A DNA stretch of 64,000 bases from JAWPMV01 sp038527215 (GTDB taxonomy: Bacteria > Bacteroidota > Bacteroidia > J057). The stretch lies in the NCBI GenBank assembly GCA_038527215.1, contig JBCBGC010000013.1, positions 23,560 to 87,559 on the forward strand. The letters are read 5' to 3'. This document shows, piece after piece, positions 41,881 to 51,392 of this stretch. Positions within the stretch are counted from its first letter, which is position 1. Every line of letters begins with the position of its first letter. Position numbers and translations under genes: made by a program. Under the pieces are notes generated by a model, which saw only the letters and a list, made by a program, of their open reading frames with translations, had not been told where the DNA came from and did no database searches.

Positions 41881-42654
41881 ATGACTGAAGCCCAACAATC
41901 TTTCCAGCGTCTGGCCGAAATCGTAGAAGAGTTACGGGAAAAATGTCCCTGGGACCGCAAGCAGACCAAAGAGAGCCTCCGCCATCTGACCATCGAAGAA
42001 ACCTATGAGCTGGCCGATGCCATTCTCAAAGATGACTACGCAGAAATTCAGGTTGAATTGGGAGACCTGATGCTGCACGTACTCTTTTATGCCAGTCTGG
42101 CCCGGGATGCTGGAAAGTTCGATATGGCAGCCGTGCTGGATGGGCAGATTGAAAAACTCATTCGCCGTCATCCCCACGTGTATGGAGACATGGTCGGGGC
42201 CTCCGAAGAGGAAATTCATGCCAACTGGGAGCAGATCAAAGCCGCAGAGAAGGCCGCCTTGGGCAAAGTAGATATCTCCGCCCTCGATGGGGTACCCGAA
42301 AGCCTTCCCTCTCTGATTAAAGCCCACCGCATGCAGGAAAAGGCCGCGCACATGGGATTTGATTGGGAGAAAAAAAGTGAGGTGTGGGAGAAAGTGGAGG
42401 AAGAAATTCAGGAATTTAAAGGAGCGAACAGCCCGGAAGAGAAAGCAGATGAAATGGGCGACCTCTTATTTGCCCTGGTAAATTACTGCCGCTTTGAAGG
42501 CATCAATGCCGAAGATGCCCTGGCCCGGGCCAGCGCCAAATTCAAGCGCCGTTTCCAATCCGTAGAGCGCCAAAGCACAGAAATGGGCCGGGCCCTAAAG
42601 GACATGAGCCTGGCAGAAATGGATGTGCTTTGGGAAAAGGCTAAGCAGGAATAA
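41881..42654 (+). CDS. mazG: Nucleoside triphosphate pyrophosphohydrolase
   Basis: House-cleaning enzyme that hydrolyses (d)NTPs to monophosphates. The 257-residue protein has two MazG domains: the first with ELREKCPWDRKQTKESLRHLTIEETYELADAI and EVELGDLMLHVLFYASLA-type ExxE/ExxD metal sites, the second with EEIQEFKGANSPEEKADEMGDLLFALVNYCRF. Full-length two-domain MazG of normal size. It stands alone on the plus strand; TTAGTTTCG near 41798 may be part of its promoter. Confidence 0.95.
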   Translation: MTEAQQSFQRLAEIVEELREKCPWDRKQTKESLRHLTIEETYELADAILKDDYAEIQVELGDLMLHVLFYASLARDAGKFDMAAVLDGQIEKLIRRHPHVYGDMVGASEEEIHANWEQIKAAEKAALGKVDISALDGVPESLPSLIKAHRMQEKAAHMGFDWEKKSEVWEKVEEEIQEFKGANSPEEKADEMGDLLFALVNYCRFEGINAEDALARASAKFKRRFQSVERQSTEMGRALKDMSLAEMDVLWEKAKQE

Positions 42655-42975
42655 CATACCAGATTAGTCCGGGCTTTCATTTTGAGAAAGGATAGCTGAT
42701 AGGGGCCCCTAGAGGAAACCGGGAACCTTAAGCCCCAGATAACCCCCTTTCTTCCACTTATGATATGCCTGGAATTCCTTTCTTTTATTTTGGAAATAAT
42801 CCTAGAAGGAGACTTGCCCAAGCAGGCCTTTGGGATTTAATCCCAATTCGGACCTTGCGACCTTCCTGGCATGGACGATTCCCTTCTGATGCATCATGCC
42901 AGGCGCAAATCCATAGGGGAGCCCTTCACTAAAGCCCTTACTTAGAGGCATTAAGAACACACAATGTCCTAAGTT
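42655..42975 (+). other. Intergenic region without a recognised feature
   Basis: About 320 bases between mazG and the next plus-strand gene. A GGGGCCCC palindrome at about 42702 is the only structure noticed. A long antisense ORF across 42802-43425 is a shadow of the following gene and is not accepted. Confidence 0.6.
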
Positions 42976-43503
42976 ATGAAAGCTTTTATCCGAAATCTTC
43001 TCCCCAGTTTGCTGCTTTGTTCCTTCCTTATTTTTTCTCTGACAGGATTCTCTCAATCTAAGAAGCCCGTTAAGAAAAGTCGCCCCTTTCAAGTTACGGT
43101 AGTAGGAGAAATGGGACAAAAACTGGCCGCTGGTTACCTGTATCAATTGAATGAAAAAAGCATCATCCTGGTAGAGAGTGATGAAAAGAAAATGGTGGAT
43201 CAGCGGGTAACTGAAGTACCCGTAACCTCCATCGAAACCCTTAAGTTCCGCCGGAAAGGGCAGGTGCTCCGGGGGTTTATCATTGGCGTTTTGGGAAGTA
43301 TTGCGGCCAGTTTTATCGTACAGGCTGCTTCTGAAAACGATGATGAGGCAGGCTGGGCAATTCTGGGGGTTTTGGCCGTAGGCTGGATCCCAACCACCAT
43401 TTTGTCCACCTTTAGGGCCCATCACAAAATCGGTCGCATGCCCTTTGTCTATAGAAAGAAGAAAAAGGAACTCGAGATGTATATATTGCCTGCTCTGCCC
43501 TAG
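42976..43503 (+). CDS. Secreted or membrane protein of unknown function
   Basis: A 175-residue protein with a signal peptide (LLPSLLLCSFLIFSLTGFSQ), a basic beta-rich domain (residues 30-95: VTVVGEMGQKLAAGYLYQLNEKSIILVESDEKK) similar in layout to small SH3-like or OB-like periplasmic domains, then a glycine-rich hydrophobic hairpin (FIIGVLGSIAASFIVQAA and WAILGVLAVGWIPTTIL). I do not recognise it. Its stop overlaps the convergent GH3 gene by four bases. Confidence 0.65.
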   Translation: MKAFIRNLLPSLLLCSFLIFSLTGFSQSKKPVKKSRPFQVTVVGEMGQKLAAGYLYQLNEKSIILVESDEKKMVDQRVTEVPVTSIETLKFRRKGQVLRGFIIGVLGSIAASFIVQAASENDDEAGWAILGVLAVGWIPTTILSTFRAHHKIGRMPFVYRKKKKELEMYILPALP

Positions 43504-45686
43504 GCTTGGTAATGGAAGCCAACTTCCAAGGCCCCTACGGTTAACACAAATTCTCCCGGCTCGACGATCCGCTTCCCATGGGCATCAATAAAGGAAAAGT
43601 CAGCGGGTTGGAATGTAAATTCAACCTTCCGGCTTTCTCCTGCTTGTAATTCGATTTTTTCAAATCCCCGCAAACGACGAACGCTGGGGGTGATCGAAGC
43701 AAAAAGGTCCCTGCTGTATACTTCTACACTATGTTTTCCTGCCCGGTCTCCCGTATTGGTAACCTGAACCGTCAGAATAAGGCTTTCTCCTTCCTTAAGC
43801 GTCTCTGAGGAGAGTTGAAGTTGGTCGTAGGCAAAAGTAGTATAGCTTAACCCATGCCCAAAGGCCCACTGGGGATTATATCCAGTGTATTCAAAATGTC
43901 CAGGCTGAGGTTCCTGGATGGTTTCTCCTAATTTGTGGTCGTAGCTGATATGGTCATTGTTATGTCGAGGGTAACTGAAGGACAGCCGCCCGGAAGGATT
44001 GGCCTCTCCGAAAAGGGTAGACGCGATAGCCGGCCCCGCCTGGCTGCCAGGACGCATGGCCAGGATGATGGCCCCTGCCTGGGGCTCTATTTCGCGCATC
44101 ACGCGAGGTCTTCCCTGCACCATCACCAGAATGACCGGTTTGCCAGTCGCGAATGCAGCCTTGGCCAGGGCCTGCTGGTCCGCATCAAGGTCCAGGTCGT
44201 TGATGTTTCCTGGCGTTTCTGCGTAGGAATTTTCACCCAGGGCCAGGACGATCACATCTGCTTTATCCGCCGCTGATAGAAGAAAAGACGGATCTACATT
44301 GCCAGGATCAGTAAAATCGGCTTTGCTATCGCACAACACCTGATCAGCCCCCAGGTGAGCTTCCATGGCTTGCTTGATGCTCAGGGTATTCTGGGGATAA
44401 TGTTCAGGAAAATTGCCTTGCCAGGTATAAGACCAACTGCCATGCAGGGCTGGCAAAGAGTGCGCGCCAGGCCCCGCCAGCAATACTTTTGTCCCGGCGG
44501 CTAAAGGCAGAAGCTGGTTTTCATTTTTTGCCAGAATCAGGCTGTCGATCGCCCCGGTAAGGGCTACTTCGGTATATTCTTCCCGACCAAAAAGGGCGGT
44601 TGCTTCCTCTTCCGGGAAGGGATTTTCAAACAATCCCACGTCTACTTTAAGGCTGAGAATTCTGCCTACGGCCTCATCTATGCGGCTCATCGGAATGGCA
44701 CCTTCTTCCACCAACTCAATGAGGTAATCAGTAAAGTCATAATCAAAGGGGACCATGCTCATGTCCACCCCAGCCAGGATAGCCAGTCTTACTGCTTCCT
44801 TCGGCGTATCCGCTACCCGATGGCGGGTATGCAGCCGAATAATGTCTTCCCAATCCGTAACGGCCAGCCCTTCAAAGCCCAGTTCCCCCCGAAGCATTTC
44901 AGTCAGTAGCTTTGGGTTAGCATGTACCGGGATTCCATTGACTTCACCAGAATTGATCATGACCGTAGCGGTTCCGGTCTCTACTGCTTTGATAAAAGGG
45001 GGCAGGAATATTTCCCGCAACTGCGTATCTGGAATATAGGAAGGCGTTCTATCCTTGCCACTTCTTGCATCCCCATAGCCCAAAAAATGCTTCATGCAGG
45101 AAGCTACGGCTGATGGAGAAGCCAAGCCGTCTTCTTCAAAACCCTGGATGGTACTAACCCCCAATTCTCCTACTAAATAGGTATCCTCGCCAAAGGTTTC
45201 TTCAAACCTGGACCAGAGCGGTTGTCTGGCTACATCCAGGACCGGGTCAAAATTCCATCTGATGCCACTCGCGCGGGTTTCCATAGCGGTTATCTTGGCC
45301 GCCTTTTTCACCAGTGCTCTATCGCGGGTTGCTCCCAGGGAAATATTGTGCGGAAAGAGGGTCGAATCCAGGGTGTAGGTTGCCCCATGAATCGAATCAA
45401 TGCCATACAGCACCGGGATAGAATTAGGTGTCTCGCCGGTAGCCAGGGTCTGAATACGGGTCATGATTTCGTGCCACTTCTCCACCGAATAGGCATGACC
45501 TCTGGTATTGAGAATGGATCCTACTTTTCTTTCCACCACCGCTTGACGAAGTTTTTTCTCATCAATCACGAGATTCGAGTCATCTTCAAGGATCAGGTCA
45601 ATGGTAACCTGGGTCATTTGGCCGGCTTTTTCAGCAAGACTCATGCGATCCAGCAAATCGCGAACATAGGGAGAGACGTGGCTCAT
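43500..45686 (-). CDS. Glycoside hydrolase family 3 beta-glycosidase
   Basis: A 728-residue exo-glycosidase (beta-glucosidase/xylosidase type) with the N-terminal TIM barrel, the catalytic nucleophile D278 in LAVTDWEDI, the SCMKHFLGYGD KH motif, a middle alpha/beta-sandwich (GPGAHSLPALHGSWSYTWQG) and a C-terminal fibronectin-III-like domain (GLSYTTFAYDQL onwards). There is no signal peptide, unlike most BglX-type periplasmic enzymes, so it probably acts in the cytoplasm on imported oligosaccharides. It diverges from the oxidoreductase-MBL fusion gene across 221 bases. Confidence 0.93.
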   Translation of the reverse strand: MSHVSPYVRDLLDRMSLAEKAGQMTQVTIDLILEDDSNLVIDEKKLRQAVVERKVGSILNTRGHAYSVEKWHEIMTRIQTLATGETPNSIPVLYGIDSIHGATYTLDSTLFPHNISLGATRDRALVKKAAKITAMETRASGIRWNFDPVLDVARQPLWSRFEETFGEDTYLVGELGVSTIQGFEEDGLASPSAVASCMKHFLGYGDARSGKDRTPSYIPDTQLREIFLPPFIKAVETGTATVMINSGEVNGIPVHANPKLLTEMLRGELGFEGLAVTDWEDIIRLHTRHRVADTPKEAVRLAILAGVDMSMVPFDYDFTDYLIELVEEGAIPMSRIDEAVGRILSLKVDVGLFENPFPEEEATALFGREEYTEVALTGAIDSLILAKNENQLLPLAAGTKVLLAGPGAHSLPALHGSWSYTWQGNFPEHYPQNTLSIKQAMEAHLGADQVLCDSKADFTDPGNVDPSFLLSAADKADVIVLALGENSYAETPGNINDLDLDADQQALAKAAFATGKPVILVMVQGRPRVMREIEPQAGAIILAMRPGSQAGPAIASTLFGEANPSGRLSFSYPRHNNDHISYDHKLGETIQEPQPGHFEYTGYNPQWAFGHGLSYTTFAYDQLQLSSETLKEGESLILTVQVTNTGDRAGKHSVEVYSRDLFASITPSVRRLRGFEKIELQAGESRKVEFTFQPADFSFIDAHGKRIVEPGEFVLTVGALEVGFHYQA

Positions 45687-45907
45687 AGCATCAAGACATT
45701 AAAGAGAGGAAAGCATATTGCAGGGCGAATATAAAAGGAAAATTGGCTTAAGAAAAAATCTCTTCTCAATGCGGAGCTGACCGGCAAGAAGGGAGTTCTG
45801 GATGATAATTGAGGCAATCAAGGTGAATCGGAGGAGATTGGCCTAAGATGGTTTTACAAAAAGCCACTTTTGTGTACCTTCTACCTCATTTTAACGCTGT
45901 TTGAATC

Positions 45908-47704
45908 ATGGATTTTCCTCCCTTTCTGTTCCTGCTTATCCTTGGCCTTTTTTCGCTGGAAACCCAAGCCCAGGATAAGGACAAAATCAAACCGATTAAA
46001 GTAGGGATTGACGGCTTGACCCATACCCATGTCCACTGGATTCTGGGCCGGGAAGAGCAAGGAGATATCGAAATTGTGGGCATTGCTGAGCCTAACCGGG
46101 AACTGGCGGAGCGCTACGCCAAACAGCATGGGTATTCCATGGACATCGTTTTTCCTAGCCTGGAGGAAATGATTGAAGCGACAAAACCGGAGGCAGTTAC
46201 GGCTTTTAACCCTATCTACGATCATCTGAAAACGGTGCGGATTTGCGCTTCACAGGGCATTCACGTCATGGTGGAAAAACCCCTGGCCGTGAATTATGAG
46301 CACGCGGTAAAAATGAAAGCCATTGCCAACCGCTATGGCATTCACCTGCTCACCAATTATGAGACCAGTTGGTATCCTTCCAACGCCTTCGCCTACGGCA
46401 TCCTTCATAGCGATCAATCTATCGGGGAGGTCCGGAAAATTGTCGTTCACGATGGCCACCAGGGCCCTAAGGAGATTGGGGTAAATGAGGAATTTTTGGA
46501 ATGGCTGACCGACCCGGTGTTAAACGGGGGCGGAGCCATCACGGACTTTGGGTGCTATGGCGCAAACCTGGCCACCTGGTTGATGAAAGGAGAAAGGCCG
46601 CTCTCAGTTTATGCCATGACCCAGCAAATCAAGCCTCAAGTCTATCCTAAAGTGGATGATGACGCCACCATCATCCTGCGGTATCCCCAGGCGCAGGTCA
46701 TCATCCAGGCCAGTTGGAATTGGCCTTTTTCCCGAAAAGACCTACACCTCTATGGCGAAACAGGCTATGTATATGCTGATAATGGGGTAGATGTGAGGTA
46801 TCGCTTGAAGGAGGAACTGCCAGAAAAAAAGCTCAGCTTAGCAGGGAGGAGCGTTCAGCCTCACGATCCCTTCGCTTATCTACAGCAGGTAGTGCGTGGA
46901 GCCCACAGCCCGCCTCCCTTTGATCTTTCTTCCCTGGAAAACAATATGATCGTGATGGAGATTCTGGAAGCGGCTAAGCAGAGTGCTGCTACGGGAAAGG
47001 AAGTCAAGCTGGCACCTGGTTTGAGTCCGAAGGATGTCATCAGCCTGCATGCAGATGCCGAACTCGTCAAAATATCTGACCATCTGTACCTGCATCGCAC
47101 CTATACACCCACCCAGGGTTTTGGACGGGTAGCCAGTAATGGATTGGTATACGGAAAAAAGGGAGCAGCTATCCTCTTTGATACGCCTATGTCTGAGGAA
47201 CTGACGGCTGATATACTGGATTATGTAAAAGCGGAGTTAGGCTGGGAAATCAAAGCCGCGGTCATCAATCATTTTCACACCGATGGAGGCATGGGCGGCA
47301 TCAAGACTTTGCATGAACGGGGCATCCAAACCTATGCGCACACCAAGACTTTTGAAAAAGCGAAATCTGAGAAATTACCTTTGCCTATGGTGGAAATGAA
47401 GGATACCTATGACTTAGAAATCGGTGCCTTGAAGGTTCAAAACCGCTATTTTGGGCCAGGGCATGCCCCCGACAACATTGTCTCCTACCTCCCCGAAGAA
47501 CGCCTCCTGTTTGGCGGCTGTATGATCAAGTGTATCGGGGCCGGAAAAGGCTATTTGGGAGATGCCGATGTGGAAAAATGGCCTCAAACTGTGAAGGCCG
47601 TAGAGATGGCTTTCCCGGAGGCGGAAATCATTATTCCTGGCCATGGACCGCACGGAGGGCGGGATTTGCTCCAATACACCCAGAAACTTTTTGACAAGCC
47701 TTAG
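45908..47704 (+). CDS. Secreted Gfo/Idh/MocA oxidoreductase fused to a subclass B1-type metallo-beta-lactamase domain
   Basis: A single 598-residue frame. Residues 1-22 are a signal peptide (FLFLLILGLFSLETQAQ). Residues about 25-375 are a Gfo/Idh/MocA oxidoreductase with a non-canonical Rossmann loop (KVGIDGLTHTHVHWI) and the conserved VEKPLAVN motif. From about 385 to the end is a complete metallo-beta-lactamase domain: H455-x-H457-x-D459 in VINHFHTDGGMGGIKTL, H519 in GPGHAPDN, C538 in LLFGGCMIK and H579 in IPGHGPHGG. Spacing of 64, 19 and 41 residues is that of B1 enzymes such as CcrA/IMP, including both zinc sites. I see no stop or frameshift at the join. Whether it hydrolyses beta-lactams is unknown. 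Confidence 0.88.
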   Translation: MDFPPFLFLLILGLFSLETQAQDKDKIKPIKVGIDGLTHTHVHWILGREEQGDIEIVGIAEPNRELAERYAKQHGYSMDIVFPSLEEMIEATKPEAVTAFNPIYDHLKTVRICASQGIHVMVEKPLAVNYEHAVKMKAIANRYGIHLLTNYETSWYPSNAFAYGILHSDQSIGEVRKIVVHDGHQGPKEIGVNEEFLEWLTDPVLNGGGAITDFGCYGANLATWLMKGERPLSVYAMTQQIKPQVYPKVDDDATIILRYPQAQVIIQASWNWPFSRKDLHLYGETGYVYADNGVDVRYRLKEELPEKKLSLAGRSVQPHDPFAYLQQVVRGAHSPPPFDLSSLENNMIVMEILEAAKQSAATGKEVKLAPGLSPKDVISLHADAELVKISDHLYLHRTYTPTQGFGRVASNGLVYGKKGAAILFDTPMSEELTADILDYVKAELGWEIKAAVINHFHTDGGMGGIKTLHERGIQTYAHTKTFEKAKSEKLPLPMVEMKDTYDLEIGALKVQNRYFGPGHAPDNIVSYLPEERLLFGGCMIKCIGAGKGYLGDADVEKWPQTVKAVEMAFPEAEIIIPGHGPHGGRDLLQYTQKLFDKP

Positions 47705-47727
47705 GCCAACGGGGCATCCCCGAAGAA

Positions 47728-47763
47728 CAAGCCCTTCTCCAGGACTTCCTGGGGAAGGGCTTG
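47728..47763. terminator. Hairpin between convergent genes
   Basis: CAAGCCCTTC (47728-47737) pairs perfectly with GAAGGGCTTG (47754-47763), with an inner AGG/CCT pairing. It lies between the fusion gene and the convergent oxidoreductase gene. There is no long T-run, so it may be an inefficient terminator or depend on other factors. Confidence 0.6.
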
Positions 47764-47788
47764 ATATATTGCGGAAAGCGGCGCGGGT

Positions 47789-48796
47789 TTAAATAACCTT
47801 CAGGACCAGTTTCCCTCTTTTGTTTCCGTCGAATAGCCTCAGCAGGGTTTCCGGAAAGTTTTCCAGGCCTTCTTCTATGTGGGTGGTGTGATTGAGCTTA
47901 CCCTGAGCAATCCAGCCGGCCATTTCCATGGCGGCCATCCCATAGCGCTCCTGATAATCAAAAACCACCATGCCTTGCATGGTCGCCCGAAATACCAAGA
48001 GCGAGAGGTAATTGGTGGGGCCTTTTACCGGGACGGTATTGTTGTATTGAGAAATCGCGCCACAGATCACGATGCGGGCATGCATGGCGAGGTTAGCCAG
48101 GGCAGCGTCCAGGATGTCTCCGCCTACGTTGTCGAAATAGACGTTGACGCCATCGGGACAGGTTCTCCGAATGGCTTTGCGAACGGATTCTTCCGAGTTT
48201 TTATAATCTATGGCCTCGTCGAAGCCGAGGGTTTCGACCAAATATTTACACTTTTCCGGTCCTCCGGCAATGCCTACTACCCGGCAGCCTTTAATCTTGG
48301 CAATCTGCCCTACCACGCTACCTACGGCTCCCGCGGCTCCGGAAACCAGGACGGTATCACCTTCTACTGGTTTGCCGACATCCAGCAAGCCAAAATAAGC
48401 CGTCATGCCTGGCATGCCCAGAGTTCCCAGGTAGGTGGGTAGTGGGGCCAGCCGGGGATCTACCTTGATGAGGTGCTTGGCTTTGGACACAAAATATTCC
48501 TGTACGCCTCCGTTTCCTGAGACAAAATCTCCGGCTTTGAAAGCAGGGTCTTCTGAGGCGACAACTTCGCCTACGGTACCGGCGCGCATCACTTCCCCGA
48601 TTTTTACCGGTCGAATATAGGAGCGGGAGTCATTCATCCAGCCACGCATCGCAGGGTCAAGAGAAATATAATGGGTTCTGACCAGGACTTCTCCTTCGGC
48701 CAGGTCGCGGGTTTCTTCCGCGGTAAAATCCCAGTTTTCACGGGTGGGAAGTCCTACAGGACGGGAGGCGAGTAATATCTGTCGGTTTTGGGGCAT
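47789..48796 (-). CDS. NADP-dependent medium-chain oxidoreductase (CurA/PTGR-like)
   Basis: A 335-residue zinc-independent medium-chain dehydrogenase/reductase, the family of leukotriene B4 dehydrogenase, prostaglandin reductase and CurA, which reduce alpha,beta-unsaturated ketones. Features are the N-terminal LASRPVGLPTRENW, HYISLDPAMRGWM, the Rossmann motif VSGAAGAVGSVVGQIAKIKG near residue 150, and the substrate-loop FDNVGGDILDA. No catalytic-zinc cysteine or histidine set is present. The SDR gene lies 30 bases upstream on the same strand, so the two form a redox operon. Confidence 0.92.
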   Translation of the reverse strand: MPQNRQILLASRPVGLPTRENWDFTAEETRDLAEGEVLVRTHYISLDPAMRGWMNDSRSYIRPVKIGEVMRAGTVGEVVASEDPAFKAGDFVSGNGGVQEYFVSKAKHLIKVDPRLAPLPTYLGTLGMPGMTAYFGLLDVGKPVEGDTVLVSGAAGAVGSVVGQIAKIKGCRVVGIAGGPEKCKYLVETLGFDEAIDYKNSEESVRKAIRRTCPDGVNVYFDNVGGDILDAALANLAMHARIVICGAISQYNNTVPVKGPTNYLSLLVFRATMQGMVVFDYQERYGMAAMEMAGWIAQGKLNHTTHIEEGLENFPETLLRLFDGNKRGKLVLKVI

Positions 48797-48826
48797 AAAA
48801 GCAGAGAGTTGAAATAAATAGGTTGA

Positions 48827-49576
48827 TTAAATAGTAAGGCCTCCATCGGCTACCATCACGGCACCGGTAACAAATTTAGAGGCATCGGAGGCCAGGAAAT
48901 TCACCAGGTCGGCGATATTCTCTGGCTGTCCTTCGTATTTGACCGCTTGCTTGGCCATCAGGGCTTGATAGATTTGGTCATTCTCCATGATGGTTTTGCT
49001 GAGCTTGGTTTTGATGTAGCCGGGGCAAATTGCATTGACCCGAATATTGTCCACGCCCCACTCCTGGGCAAAGACCTTTGAGGCCATGATCATGGCAGCT
49101 TTGGTCATAGAGTACACGCCCAGCCCTTCACTTGGGGTAATCCCTTCCACGCTGGCAATATTGATAATGGAACCGCCGCCACGACTTTTCATCACAGGAT
49201 GGACCAGACGACTGAGTTCATAGGGTCCTTTGAGGTTTACGTCGAAGGTTTTGTCATAGGCCCACATCTCCGTATCCAGGACCGGGCCAAAGGCCAGACT
49301 GGTGCCAGCATTATTTACCAGAACATCGATGCCTCCAAAACGCTCCACCACCTGGTTGACAAAGCCCGGTAATTCATCCACTTTGCCTACGTTGCAGGCC
49401 ATCGCTGCACAGGAAATGCCTGCTTGCTGAAGTTCTTCGGCGATGGGGTCCAGGACCTCTTGCTTGCGGCTACTCAGGACTACGGTCGCGCCACTTTTGC
49501 CTAGCGCTTTTGCAATAGCCAGACCGATGCCGCGGCTGGCGCCAGTGACTATGGCCACTTTTTGATCAAGACTCAT
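48827..49576 (-). CDS. Short-chain dehydrogenase/reductase (FabG-like)
   Basis: A 249-residue classical SDR: N-terminal TGASRGIGLAIA cofactor motif, NNAG, a serine in NIASVEG, and the catalytic YSMTKAA (YxxxK) near residue 153, then the C-terminal FVTGAVMVADGG motif. The family interconverts ketones and alcohols; FabG, glucose dehydrogenase and many others look alike, so the substrate is unknown. It is the promoter-proximal gene of the pair with the medium-chain reductase. Confidence 0.92.
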   Translation of the reverse strand: MSLDQKVAIVTGASRGIGLAIAKALGKSGATVVLSSRKQEVLDPIAEELQQAGISCAAMACNVGKVDELPGFVNQVVERFGGIDVLVNNAGTSLAFGPVLDTEMWAYDKTFDVNLKGPYELSRLVHPVMKSRGGGSIINIASVEGITPSEGLGVYSMTKAAMIMASKVFAQEWGVDNIRVNAICPGYIKTKLSKTIMENDQIYQALMAKQAVKYEGQPENIADLVNFLASDASKFVTGAVMVADGGLTI

Positions 49577-49925
49577 AGGGAGGAGGGGATAAGGGGTAAA
49601 AAACAGCCTCTAAATTAGGTAAATGATGGACAATATCCATCAAAAAATAGGCCCCTGTGCCCAGAATTCTTGGATGACCAGAAAACGCCTGGCTCCAGTG
49701 CTTTGTAACTCACTGTGCTGATTTCCGTTTGATAAACTGTAAACCAGCCGATAAAGGCATTTCTTTGCTGGTACCCTCTCAATGGAAAATGTTTTTAGCA
49801 GCGATGTTGCTATGGGTAAACCTTACCTGTTAAAGGTGTGTCTTTACTCAACCACCTTGCTTTTCAATGAAGATTAGGTGGCGTTCATTTTTTGTTTAGT
49901 CATCTCCAATATCAAATTTAATCCT
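49577..49925. other. Divergent intergenic region, no recognised gene
   Basis: About 350 bases between the SDR gene (minus) and the NfeD-like gene (plus). It is AT-rich near both ends and presumably holds both promoters. I found no tRNA, hairpin with T-run or repeat that I can support. Confidence 0.6.
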
Positions 49926-50219
49926 ATGAGTTTAAGGAGCGTATTTGAGGGGATGTTTTCTCGAAAACCCGAAGAGGATTCAGACCCACGCGGGGGAAGC
50001 GACCCCGATGAACGTCGCCCCAGTATGCTGGGGAGACGTGTAAAAACCCTCACTGCTTTGAAAAACAGCGGCTATGTCCTGATCGACGGACAACGCGTTG
50101 AAGTAATCAGTCGAAGCGGATTCGTTCAAGCCAACACTTACGTAGTGATTGTCGGTAAGAAAATGGGGCGATGGGAAGTAGAGATTCTATCAGAAAGTAA
50201 AAGAAAAGACCGTCGATAA
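49926..50219 (+). CDS. Small NfeD-like OB-fold protein
   Basis: A 97-residue protein starting MSLRSVFEGMFSRKP. After a charged linker (about 15-32), residues 35-85 (LGRRVKTLTALKNSGYVLIDGQRVEVISRSGFVQANTYVVIVGKKMGRWEVEIL) resemble the C-terminal OB-fold of NfeD proteins, which work with stomatin/prohibitin (SPFH) proteins. A lipoprotein prohibitin is encoded 6 kb away. There are no membrane spans, so it would be a soluble stand-alone OB-fold. ATG 49926 is preferred to an in-frame codon at 49878. Confidence 0.6.
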   Translation: MSLRSVFEGMFSRKPEEDSDPRGGSDPDERRPSMLGRRVKTLTALKNSGYVLIDGQRVEVISRSGFVQANTYVVIVGKKMGRWEVEILSESKRKDRR

Positions 50220-50297
50220 TCGGGCCTTAGGCCGGAGGTAGATCGTCTTTTACCTAACATGCCTCCCGGTTCAACTGGACCGGTGGGGCATATATAG

Positions 50298-51365
50298 CTA
50301 GTCCTGATCGGTTCGGTAAATCTGAATGTTGCCAGGGGTTACTTCCCAAAGCACATACTTCCGATCCAGCTGGTCAATCGCTAAGCCAAAAATCTGATTG
50401 GTGCAGTTGCCAGTATTACACTGGTTAGCCGTGGGCGATTGATAGGTAGTAAAAACGTCATTCTTAAGCCGCATAAAATCTCCCAGCACTACCAGCCAAA
50501 CCGTACCCTGACTATCCACCTGTAAATGGCTGATCGAAATGACGTTGGTGGCAAAAGAGCCTTGCCCGTAATTGTTCCAGCGGGTTCCGGTGAACTGGAT
50601 CAGACCAGCCGTACAGCCTATCCACAATTCCTCGTTTTGACCCCAGGCCAAAGTGGTTACCAGGCCAACTGCCCTGATTTCAGAAGTGCCATTGGCTACA
50701 TCCAATTGGTCTACTTCCCCAAAAAACTGTAATTGGGGAGCTGCGTAGCGGAAGAGGCCATTTTGCGCCCCAAACCAAATTTCATTATTGGATGGCTTGA
50801 CCACCAAGTCAAATACCTGGGTGCCAGGGGGCAAATCTACCAATTCCCAGGCCTGCCCATCAAAGATGCCGAGGTAATCTCCACTGGAAATAATCACGTT
50901 ACCGTCATTGTCGAGGGCATGGGCTACGGGAAACAGATTGTCTCCCATCAACTCATCTGGCAAAGGAAAGCGTTCCAACTCCTGGGCGCGGAAGGAAATC
51001 AGCTCCTCTGAAAGGGCCAGCCACTTTTTCCCGGAAGCATCTGAAATGATTTTTTGGGAGCGAAATCCTCTTTCATCAGGGAAACTATCGAGAAAAGTCT
51101 GGTATAGATTCCAGTCCTGCCCGTTGTATTGCCAGAGGCCATTCAATAAATCTGCTCCTGAAGGGAAGGTCGATTGGAGCCAAAGGTCTCCATTGGCGTC
51201 AATGTTCAACTCTGAGGGAGAGAGAAAAGGCTCGGTCAGGTTTTCATTGTCGATCCGGATCCAATCCGCCATTTCGCCCGGTTCAGGCGGTTCAATTCCA
51301 TCGCAGGAGCTAAATAACAGGGCTAACACGCACAAAGAGCCCAAATATCGGAGCGTAGCAGGCAT
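50298..51365 (-). CDS. Lipoprotein beta-propeller of the two-component-regulator-propeller type
   Basis: A 355-residue lipoprotein (MPATLRYLGSLCVLALLFSSC) followed by repeated motifs such as NIDANGDLWLQST, DASGKKWLALS, KPSNNEIWFGAQNGLFRY and GQNEELWIGCTAGLIQFTGTRW, the pattern of Reg_prop beta-propeller blades found in hybrid two-component systems. No kinase or membrane-spanning domain follows, so it is a stand-alone surface or periplasmic propeller. It lies 27 bases after the TolC-family gene and may be the last gene of that operon. Confidence 0.8.
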   Translation of the reverse strand: MPATLRYLGSLCVLALLFSSCDGIEPPEPGEMADWIRIDNENLTEPFLSPSELNIDANGDLWLQSTFPSGADLLNGLWQYNGQDWNLYQTFLDSFPDERGFRSQKIISDASGKKWLALSEELISFRAQELERFPLPDELMGDNLFPVAHALDNDGNVIISSGDYLGIFDGQAWELVDLPPGTQVFDLVVKPSNNEIWFGAQNGLFRYAAPQLQFFGEVDQLDVANGTSEIRAVGLVTTLAWGQNEELWIGCTAGLIQFTGTRWNNYGQGSFATNVISISHLQVDSQGTVWLVVLGDFMRLKNDVFTTYQSPTANQCNTGNCTNQIFGLAIDQLDRKYVLWEVTPGNIQIYRTDQD

Positions 51366-51392
51366 AGGTTTTGGGTTAAAAAAGTCAGGGCG

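Noticed and set aside
42802..43425. 207-residue ORF antisense to the secreted protein at 42976
   Set aside because: Shadow composition and no neighbour or motif support; the plus-strand frame has a proper signal peptide.
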